Shown one piece after another: positions 58,435-64,000 of a stretch of DNA of 64,000 nt. The stretch is from an uncultured Oenococcus sp. GTDB taxonomy: Bacteria; Bacillota; Bacilli; Lactobacillales; Lactobacillaceae. The position numbers and the translations under genes are program-made. The notes beneath the pieces are model-generated. The model had not been told where the DNA came from. It did not search any database and saw only the letters and a program-made list of their open reading frames with translations. The stretch's first letter is position 1; every line of letters starts with the position of its first letter. The stretch spans positions 1 to 64,000 of the forward strand of contig CAKQDH010000006.1 in assembly GCA_934229385.1 (NCBI GenBank), given 5' to 3'.

Positions 58435-58528
58435 GGAGAGGTACTCAAGTGGTCTAAGAGGCTTAGCTTTTAGTTAAGTAGGTCGGATTATTTCCGGTGC
58501 GAGGGTTCGAATCCCTTTTCCCTCTCCA
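58435..58528 (+). tRNA. Aberrant tRNA-Ser-like gene, predicted anticodon UUU
   Basis: Cloverleaf: acceptor GGAGAGG with CCTCTCC (58521-58527), D arm CTC/GAG, anticodon stem CTTAG/TTAAG, loop CTTTTAG, long variable arm TCGG/CCGG, T arm GAGGG-TTCGAAT-CCCTT. D arm, variable arm and T arm closely match bacterial tRNA-Ser(GCU). By position the anticodon is TTT, which would read lysine codons. Three extra nucleotides (TTC, 58518-58520) stand between T stem and acceptor stem. CCA is not encoded. A long hairpin terminator follows. It could be a non-coding tRNA, a pseudogene, or a tRNA with a role outside ordinary decoding. Confidence 0.75.
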
Positions 58529-58530
58529 TA

Positions 58531-58590
58531 AAATAAACTAATAAAAAACATCAGCTTAATGTAAAGTTGATGTTTTTTATTAGTTTATTT
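58531..58590. terminator. 27-bp hairpin terminator after the tRNA-like gene
   Basis: The arms (58531-58557 and 58564-58590) pair throughout with one G-U, loop AATGTA; the core is CATCAGCTT/AAGTTGATG followed by TTTTTT within the right arm. Terminates in the plus direction and, with A/T symmetry, possibly in both. Confidence 0.75.
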
Positions 58591-58619
58591 TAATCTAATT
58601 AAAATTGTATATGAACCGG

Positions 58620-59140
58620 AAACTGGTTTTATCTTCTAACTACCAAAAACCAAGACCTCGTCGTAGCTGTAAGAAATCATCACCTAGCTTTCCGTTTCAA
58701 AAGCCAGTTAGTGATAATTCTTGTCTATGATAGTCTATAAAGCTAAACCCGCCGGACATAAATTTGTCCCAGTCAATTCTAAAACACTACTCAAACTTGT
58801 TTTCTTGTGGTTATGTTATGTCTGATAAATAAAGGCTTACCTTAAATCAACGTCAATAGGTTTTGTCCTAAATATTACACCGAACATATTCGTAATTGAA
58901 ATGCAGTGAAAAACATTTTAGCTAAGGGGACATCTCAGATATTAACTATTTAATAAACTAATAAATTAATCCTTTTGGCAACTTAAGGACGTAAAAGCTT
59001 AGCTAACTCCTATTACTTTCTACTTTTCAGATATAGCAATATATTAAAAAGCCAGCTTATCTAAATAAATTATAGAGAATTATATGTTTTCTTGATATTA
59101 GAATTACAAGCCACGGGTTTTAACCACTGGTAGTTGGCTT
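58620..59140 (+). pseudogene. tnpB: Degenerate IS200/IS605-type transposon end with tnpB remnant
   Basis: Frames broken by stops and shifts still read like the TnpB C-terminus: a KFVPVN-type segment near 58761, SCGYVM of the first zinc knuckle near 58803, LTLNQRQ then VCPKY (second knuckle, Cys lost) near 58840-58875, and NAVKNILAKG near 58903-58930. The 3' end carries the subterminal fold ACAAGCCACGGGTTTTAACC followed by ACTGGTAGTTGGC, typical of right ends of these elements. Only the last third of a tnpB gene survives; no TnpA. Confidence 0.7.
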
Positions 59141-59189
59141 AAAAATATTAGTTATTAGTTAAAAATGCATACTTAATTTTTATTTTGAC

Positions 59190-59420
59190 CTAAAAATTCT
59201 GGACAATAAAAATTATTAAAAAAGCAAAAATGATTATGATCCCTAATAATATACTTACCCACCCTAACCTATAATTCTTAAAAATGTTTGAAGAAGAAAT
59301 ATGTATTCTTTGTTGTGATGTTTTTTTAATTTCTTGAAAAGCTTTTCTAGAGTTACGTATATTAAAAATACCGAATATAATCAATAAAATACCAATTATT
59401 ATAAAAATAATTTCGTACAT
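59190..59420 (-). CDS. Hypothetical two-helix membrane protein, 76 residues
   Basis: Begins MYEIIFIIIGILLIIFGIFN, then a polar loop with RKAFQEIKKTSQQR, then a second helix (LGWVSILLGIIIIFAFLIIF). The longer frame from a TTG at 59492 adds Lys/Ile sequence without a ribosome site. Not recognised. It lies between an IS remnant and the CDF gene, inside the region bounded by inverted IS ends. Confidence 0.5.
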   Translation of the reverse strand: MYEIIFIIIGILLIIFGIFNIRNSRKAFQEIKKTSQQRIHISSSNIFKNYRLGWVSILLGIIIIFAFLIIFIVQNF

Positions 59421-59515
59421 ATTGATATTATAATTTATTTTTTTAAATTTTTTAGATATTATTAATATAATAATTGATAAAATTCTTAGCAATTGTTTTC
59501 AGATTAATTTAGTTT

Positions 59516-59559
59516 TTAATAAAACATAAACATATAGATATATATTTATGTTTTATTAA
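59516..59559. promoter_or_regulatory. 15-bp perfect palindrome before the CDF gene
   Basis: TTAATAAAACATAAA (59516-59530) and TTTATGTTTTATTAA (59545-59559) are exact reverse complements around a 14-nt AT-rich centre. It ends five bases before a -10-like TATAAT (59564-59569). Likely an operator for a metal-responsive repressor or activator; no matching regulator gene is adjacent. Confidence 0.55.
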
Positions 59560-59563
59560 TTTA

Positions 59564-59569
59564 TATAAT
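59564..59569 (+). promoter_or_regulatory. -10 box immediately before the CDF start codon
   Basis: TATAAT ends 6 nt before the ATG at 59576. A start 7 nt downstream of the box would coincide with the ATG, so the message could be leaderless. AGGA between them would then not be transcribed as a ribosome site. Confidence 0.4.
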
Positions 59570-59575
59570 AGGACT

Positions 59576-60457
59576 ATGAAAAGGAAAAAAATATTTGTTT
59601 CCTATGGAACCTTATTTATAATTTTTTTAAATTTAATTTTTGTTTTAGCAGAAATAAGTATAGGTTTCACAATAAACTCAATGTCTCTTACGACTGATGC
59701 CTTACACAACGGAATTGATGTTCTTTCTTTAATTTTTTCAGCTTTTGCTTTATTTTTAATAAATAAAAAACCGACTGAGGAACATACATATGGTTTTTAT
59801 AACGTCAGTATTATGTCAGCTTTTTTTAATTCATTTTTGCTAATTTGTGGGTTGATTGTTATTATTGTTAATTCTCTGATACGTCTATTTAGTCAAAATT
59901 ATGGTATTTCTTCAGCAAGTGGTGATACAATATCTTTTTTATCTTTTATTTCTATAATAGTTAATGGAATTACAGCACTTGTATTAAAGAATAGAAAAGA
60001 ACTTAATGGAAAATCTAATTTCTGGCATTTTTTTTCTGATGTTTTAATTTCTGCAATTGTTTTGGTTAGTGGTTTAATAATAGCTTTTTCTGGAATTAGT
60101 TTGTTAGATCCATTATCGTCTATTTTTGCTAGTAGTTTAGTTATTTTTAAAACTCGAAATATATTTTTTAAATCCTATAGGTTAATTACAAATGGTGTAC
60201 CAAAGAAAATAAATACAAAGAAAGTTGAAAATTACCTTTTATCATTTCCTTGTATCGATAAGATAAATGACTTTCATATTTGGCCTCTTTCTACTACGGA
60301 AATAGCTTTATCTGCTCATTTAGAAACTAAAAATCTCAAAGATTATACTTCCTTGATTGATCGGGCGACTAAAGGCTTAAGAAATAAATTTGGTATAGAT
60401 CATGTTACAATACAATTAGAAACTTATAATAAAAGTCACCAAGAATCTAAAATTTAA
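59576..60457 (+). CDS. Cation diffusion facilitator (CDF) family metal efflux protein
   Basis: Proton-coupled exporter of zinc, cobalt or related divalent metals. Six helices, then a cytosolic C-terminal domain. The helix 2 site DALHNGIDVL and helix 5 site HFFSD both keep the HxxxD metal ligands of zinc transporters. The C-terminal domain holds INDFHIWPLSTTEIALSAHLE, a His-containing dimer metal site, and IDHVTIQLE. 293 residues. It lies between inverted IS200/IS605-type ends and behind a palindromic operator; ends in a strong terminator. Confidence 0.9.
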   Translation: MKRKKIFVSYGTLFIIFLNLIFVLAEISIGFTINSMSLTTDALHNGIDVLSLIFSAFALFLINKKPTEEHTYGFYNVSIMSAFFNSFLLICGLIVIIVNSLIRLFSQNYGISSASGDTISFLSFISIIVNGITALVLKNRKELNGKSNFWHFFSDVLISAIVLVSGLIIAFSGISLLDPLSSIFASSLVIFKTRNIFFKSYRLITNGVPKKINTKKVENYLLSFPCIDKINDFHIWPLSTTEIALSAHLETKNLKDYTSLIDRATKGLRNKFGIDHVTIQLETYNKSHQESKI

Positions 60458-60466
60458 TTTTTTTAA

Positions 60467-60523
60467 TAATAAGGACCACTAAATCATTTATTTAGAAATT
60501 TAGTGGTCCTTATTAGATTTTTT
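60467..60523 (+). terminator. Intrinsic terminator of the CDF gene
   Basis: TAATAAGGACCACTAAAT (60467-60484) pairs perfectly with 60498-60515, then TTTTTT at 60518-60523. Starts 10 bp after the stop codon. Confidence 0.85.
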
Positions 60524-60547
60524 ATAAAAAATAATTCAATTTTGAGC

Positions 60548-60790
60548 TCAGTCAACTACCACAGGTTAAAACTCATAGCTTGTGGATTCTAATGTTAAAG
60601 TTTATAGATCTCCATAATTTGGATAGATAATCTGGCTTCTAGGTATATTACTATAGCTCCAAAGTAGCAAGAGTTACCAAAGTTTTACCGTCTCCCCATT
60701 TTAAAAATGGGCTAATTGAATTTTAGCTTGTATTCATCCTCGGAATTTGTTCATGAGGCCCTTTGTGTTATTTTTTCCGTTAAAAATAGT
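60548..60790 (-). mobile_element. IS200/IS605-type right-end remnant, inverted relative to the first
   Basis: Reading the minus strand, AAGCCAGATTATCT, ATTAGAATCCACAAGC and TTTTAACCTGTGGTAGTTGAC match the same blocks of the end at 59060-59140 (AAGCCAGCTTATCT, ATTAGAATTACAAGC, TTTTAACCACTGGTAGTTGGC). Upstream GDGKTLVTLATLEL can be read as the last TnpB codons. About 240 bp survive; the rest is gone. Confidence 0.65.
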
Positions 60791-60793
60791 GTT

Positions 60794-61387
60794 TTAATTT
60801 TTAGATTTAGTTAAAGTACTTTTTTTAACAAAATGCTGGATAAAATAATCATGTATACGATTATCTGAAGTCAATTCAGGGTGAAAAGCAGTTGCTAAGA
60901 TATTGCTTTTTTTAACAGCTACAATTTTATTGTTAACTCTAGAAAGAATTTCTATATCAGGAGCTGTATTAATTAAATAAGGAGCTCGAATAAAAATTCC
61001 TGGAAAAGGCTTTTTAAAGCCTCTAAAATTTAAATTTTCTTCAAAACTTTGTTGTTGACGGCCAAAGCCATTCCTTATGACCTTAGCATCTAAACTGTTT
61101 AAACCATCCTTTTGAGCTAAAAGAACCATGCCAGCGCAGGTACCAAAAATCGGAAAACCATTATGAATTAATTTTTGTAGTTTATTTAATAAATCAGCTT
61201 TTTTTAAAAGGTCTTTTATGGCTGTACTTTCTCCTCCTGGGATTATTAATCCGTTTAAGCCATCTAAGTCTTTAATATTTTTTATTATTCGACTAGATAT
61301 ATTTAAGGATTGTAAGGCCAAAATGTGTTCCTTTATCGCTCCTTGTAAAGAGAGAATTCCAATTAAAATATTTTTATTATGGCCCAT
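60794..61387 (-). CDS. pdxT: Pyridoxal 5'-phosphate synthase, glutaminase subunit
   Basis: Releases ammonia from glutamine and passes it to PdxS. Class I amidotransferase: IGILSLQGAIKEH, oxyanion segment GLIIPGGESTAI, nucleophile GTCAGMVLLA and AFHPELTSD with catalytic His and Glu. 197 residues. Its start touches the pdxS stop (shared base), so the two are translationally coupled. Confidence 0.95.
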   Translation of the reverse strand: MGHNKNILIGILSLQGAIKEHILALQSLNISSRIIKNIKDLDGLNGLIIPGGESTAIKDLLKKADLLNKLQKLIHNGFPIFGTCAGMVLLAQKDGLNSLDAKVIRNGFGRQQQSFEENLNFRGFKKPFPGIFIRAPYLINTAPDIEILSRVNNKIVAVKKSNILATAFHPELTSDNRIHDYFIQHFVKKSTLTKSKN

Positions 61388-62274
61388 TAAACCCCTCTAT
61401 CTTCCATTCGATCTGTTGCTTTGAGTTCAGAAATATCGAGTCCTTTCATAGCTTTCCCTAAGTTCTCTGAAACTTTTCCAATTAATTTATAATCAGTTGG
61501 GTGAGCTGTGGCTTGAACAATTGCTTGAGCAACCTGAGGAGGATTTTGTGATTTAAAGATACCAGAACCAACAAAAATGCCATCGGCTCCTAAATTCATC
61601 ATAAGAGAAGCGTCTGCTGGGGTAGCAACTCCACCTGCAGCAAAGTTAACTACTGGTAATTTACCCTTTTTATGAACTTCTTGGACTAATTCATAAGGAA
61701 CTTTTAAATCTCGAGAAATTGTCATTAATTGATCATCATCGGCTGCAATTAAATCATGTAGCTGAGTCTTAACTTTTCTCATATGGCTCACTGCTTCTAC
61801 GATGTTACCAGTTCCTGGTTCTCCCTTGGTTCTTAACATAGAAGCGCCTTCACCGATTCTACGTAAAGCTTCCCCTAGATTTTTACACCCACAAACAAAG
61901 GGGACTGTAAATTTTGTCTTTAAAATATGATATTCATTGTCTGCTGGGGTTAAAACTTCACTTTCATCAATATAGTCTACTCCCAAAGCTTCTAATACTC
62001 GGGCCTCGGTAAAATGTCCAATTCGGGCTTTAGCCATTACGGGAATAGAAACAGTATCCATAATTGATTTAACCATAGCCGGATCAGACATTCTTGCAAC
62101 TCCTCCAGCAGCTCTAATATCCGCTGGTACTCTTTCTAAGGCCATAACGGCTACTGCTCCTGCATCTTCAGCAATTTTTGCTTGTTGAGGATTTACAACA
62201 TCCATTATAACGCCGCCCTTTTGCATTTGTGCCATGCCACGTTTTACGATGGTTGTTCCTATTTTTTCTGTCAT
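61387..62274 (-). CDS. pdxS: Pyridoxal 5'-phosphate synthase, synthase subunit
   Basis: Builds pyridoxal phosphate from ribose 5-phosphate, glyceraldehyde 3-phosphate and ammonia. [31 protein letters not shown], quoted here by [13 protein letters not shown], then the catalytic Lys in [23 protein letters not shown], the [15 protein letters not shown] phosphate loop and [17 protein letters not shown] are all intact. 295 residues. Base composition is visibly richer in G+C than most neighbours, which may reflect strong conservation or transfer. AGGAGGGAT-type site before ATG. Few lactobacilli make their own PLP this way. Confidence 0.97.
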   Translation of the reverse strand: MTEKIGTTIVKRGMAQMQKGGVIMDVVNPQQAKIAEDAGAVAVMALERVPADIRAAGGVARMSDPAMVKSIMDTVSIPVMAKARIGHFTEARVLEALGVDYIDESEVLTPADNEYHILKTKFTVPFVCGCKNLGEALRRIGEGASMLRTKGEPGTGNIVEAVSHMRKVKTQLHDLIAADDDQLMTISRDLKVPYELVQEVHKKGKLPVVNFAAGGVATPADASLMMNLGADGIFVGSGIFKSQNPPQVAQAIVQATAHPTDYKLIGKVSENLGKAMKGLDISELKATDRMEDRGV

Positions 62275-62435
62275 TTATCCCTCCTAAATTTATTTAAATA
62301 TATTTATTTTTAACTAAAAATTAAAGCATTTTTCAATATTTATCAAATACGTTCAAAATATTTTTTTATTTTTAAGAAAAATTATAAATATTATTTTTAA
62401 ATTCTAAAAAATATTTTATAGATAATAAATTCAAT

Positions 62436-63770
62436 TTAAGCTAAAGGATCCCACGGTTCTAAAATAACTGGTTTTTGTTGTAAAACCTTTCTTTGAATAG
62501 GAGTAAGATAATTTTTACGTATTACAACTTCGTACACAAAATCATTCATCCAATCATCGGTCATGACAAAATATCCATTATCACCATTTTTATTTCCCCA
62601 AGAATTTTCAACCTTCCAACGATCAGGCTTCTTGCCTTTAATATTAACCCCTGTAAGAACCATTGCGTGAGAAACTTGGGCTTGATGAGTTTTTAACCGT
62701 TGAGCTTTGGTAATCTTTAAATCTAATCCAAATAGTTCACTATATCGATATAATTTACTATCTAAAAACCCTTTTTTACGGTTACTTTGCTGTAGAACAT
62801 CATTACCAAACCAAACTGTTTCCCCATGTTGTAATTGTTTTATAGCGGCTCTTTTTAAAGTTTCCATATTAGAATTTAGGAACTTAATTTGTTTTCCATT
62901 AATGACATTTTCTTGGCTTGGTAAGCGATATAATTTATTAAATGGTTTATCAGGTGAATTAGAAATTACCACATAGTCTTCTAAATTGATATTAAATTCA
63001 TTTTGAAAAAATATTTGTGGATTTAGGTTCCTTATAGTATGAAATTTTTTATTAATGTCAGTATACTCTACATCGAAATTAGAAGGAGGTTCCCCAAAAG
63101 AGTAGGCTGTCATTTGATAAACTTCACTAACCATTTGTTTTTGTTTTGCTAGAATTTCATTTTGAGGACGGCTTTTGGAAACTAAATTTCTTAAAATCAA
63201 AGCATCTTTTTTCATTTTTAAAGCAAGGATGGAATCAAAATTATGTGTTTGGTTTGTGTTAAAAGTTTCTGGCATGACATAATTTGGAACAACCCCATAT
63301 TTTTCTACTATGGCAGCTGCCATTTGCCATTGTCCACCGTCACCTGCTACCATTTGTAAATAATTTTCAATTTCTCTATCATTTAAAGGCCGGTTAGCAG
63401 TATCAATAATTTGATGATAAAAGGTATTCGCACGTTCAACACGATCCCAAAAAAATAAATAGTTTTCGGATAATTCAAAATTTTTAACTTGATGGTTTTT
63501 CTCAAATTGATGCCTTAAAGTATTTAATAAGGCAAATTCCCAACAGCGTCCACTCTGTTTTTGGTTTGTTACATCACTAGTTTTTAATTCTAAAGAAAAT
63601 TCACGATGGAGCCGCCTTTTTTCTTTAATATCTTCTGAAGCCCCATTGACACCATTTTTCATAACAGCTCTACTAATAACTTTATTTTCTGGACGTTTGG
63701 AAAGGTCTTTTTTAAATTGAAAAAGATCTTTAGGTGTTAGACCTTTTTTTTCTATTATTTCTTTATTCAT
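62436..63770 (-). CDS. pepC: Aminopeptidase C (bleomycin hydrolase family)
   Basis: Cytosolic cysteine aminopeptidase, C1B family, which trims amino acids from peptides. The catalytic set is visible: Gln72 and Cys76 in NQKQSGRCWEFALLN, His in VSHAMVLTGVN (about residue 366), and Asn in WKVENSWGN. 444 residues, full length, ending EPWDPLA, the typical C-terminal tail that occupies the hexamer's active site. Common in lactobacilli. Single gene on the minus strand. Confidence 0.95.
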   Translation of the reverse strand: MNKEIIEKKGLTPKDLFQFKKDLSKRPENKVISRAVMKNGVNGASEDIKEKRRLHREFSLELKTSDVTNQKQSGRCWEFALLNTLRHQFEKNHQVKNFELSENYLFFWDRVERANTFYHQIIDTANRPLNDREIENYLQMVAGDGGQWQMAAAIVEKYGVVPNYVMPETFNTNQTHNFDSILALKMKKDALILRNLVSKSRPQNEILAKQKQMVSEVYQMTAYSFGEPPSNFDVEYTDINKKFHTIRNLNPQIFFQNEFNINLEDYVVISNSPDKPFNKLYRLPSQENVINGKQIKFLNSNMETLKRAAIKQLQHGETVWFGNDVLQQSNRKKGFLDSKLYRYSELFGLDLKITKAQRLKTHQAQVSHAMVLTGVNIKGKKPDRWKVENSWGNKNGDNGYFVMTDDWMNDFVYEVVIRKNYLTPIQRKVLQQKPVILEPWDPLA

Positions 63771-63893
63771 TTTGATTATTCCTTAATTTGTTTAAAATGT
63801 GAAAAATATAAGAAGTGCTTTATTATATTTTTTAAATGATTTCTAATAAAATTTTTATAATTACAATTTTACATTTTAAAAAACTATTTATAT

Positions 63894-64000
63894 TTAAGAT
63901 TTATCTTTTTTAGAAATTAAAATTTGAGCTTTATTTTGTACTGTCCGGTTAAAAGCCTCTTTATAGGAATTACAAGCAGGATGGCTTTTAAGATAAGCTA
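63894..64000 (-). CDS. C-terminal fragment of an unidentified gene, cut by window edge
   Basis: The last ~35 codons of a minus-strand frame, reading AYLKSHPACNSYKEAFNRTV and ending ILISKKDKS before TAA. The residue mix is coding-like. No family can be named from such a short tail; it could belong to a helical regulatory or structural protein. Confidence 0.5.
   Translation of the reverse strand, partial: AYLKSHPACNSYKEAFNRTVQNKAQILISKKDKS

Noticed and set aside
58462-58478. Reading the tRNA as tRNA-Leu(UAG) by shifting the anticodon
   Set aside because: Shifting by two bases breaks the anticodon stem (CTTAG/TTAAG), and the D and variable arms match tRNA-Ser and not tRNA-Leu.
1-64000. CRISPR array, prophage or toxin-antitoxin module
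   Set aside because: No regularly spaced repeats, phage structural genes or recognisable toxin-antitoxin pair were seen on either strand.

Overview
The window is a very AT-rich, low-GC Gram-positive chromosome segment. Strong AAGGAG-type ribosome sites, aminopeptidase C (PepC), YhaM, a three-gene cystine-type ABC importer, a purine operon ordered purE-K-C-S-Q-L-F-M-N-H-D and a Wzz/Wzd/Wzx/Wzy-type exopolysaccharide locus together suggest a member of the Lactobacillaceae. This is an inference from gene content and style; no rRNA or other taxonomic marker is present.

Layout. 1-9.1 kb: glutamate-cysteine ligase, GMP reductase, acylphosphatase, two unrecognised proteins, an APC-family amino acid permease that may be translated from a leaderless mRNA, and a stand-alone SNF2-type ATPase. 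9.3-15.3 kb: an intact rhomboid protease divergent from a six-gene operon pxpB-pxpC-accB-accC-ycsI-pxpA. This operon combines 5-oxoprolinase with a biotin carboxylase, a biotin carrier and a D-glutamate-cyclase-family protein. A perfect 20-bp inverted repeat sits in the divergent promoter region. 15.4-26.9 kb: eleven purine genes on the minus strand, behind one promoter with two PurBox-like sites. 27.1-36.7 kb: cystine-type ABC importer, ammonium transporter, thymidylate synthase, serine hydroxymethyltransferase, an unidentified ~390-nt RNA candidate with its own terminator, a rhomboid paralogue without catalytic residues, and an aminotransferase that appears to start at ATC. 36.7-41.1 kb: small or unrecognised proteins, a ~1.9 kb AT-rich stretch with no gene, and YhaM.

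41.4-56.7 kb: exopolysaccharide region. wzz and wzd are on the plus strand. Three Wzy-like polymerases (two of them tandem paralogues), five glycosyltransferases, a hexapeptide acyltransferase and a Wzx flippase are on the minus strand, with a nicotinamidase-like gene on the plus strand among them. No priming glycosyltransferase or phosphotyrosine phosphatase was found, and the kinase lacks a tyrosine tail. 57.3-60.8 kb: an auxin-efflux-type carrier, an odd class II tRNA-like gene derived from tRNA-Ser with a predicted UUU anticodon, and a CDF metal transporter behind a palindrome. The CDF gene lies between two inverted remnants of an IS200/IS605-type (TnpB) element. 60.8-64 kb: pdxS-pdxT (pyridoxal phosphate synthase), pepC and a gene cut by the window edge.

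How it fits together. The purine operon, GuaC, GlyA and ThyA share one-carbon and nucleotide metabolism, and PdxST supplies the PLP used by GlyA and the aminotransferase. GshA, the cystine importer and the 5-oxoproline operon all touch glutamate, cysteine and gamma-glutamyl chemistry. The strongest candidates for new biology are the tRNA-like gene, the pxp-biotin carboxylase operon, the orphan RNA and the degenerate rhomboid beside it.
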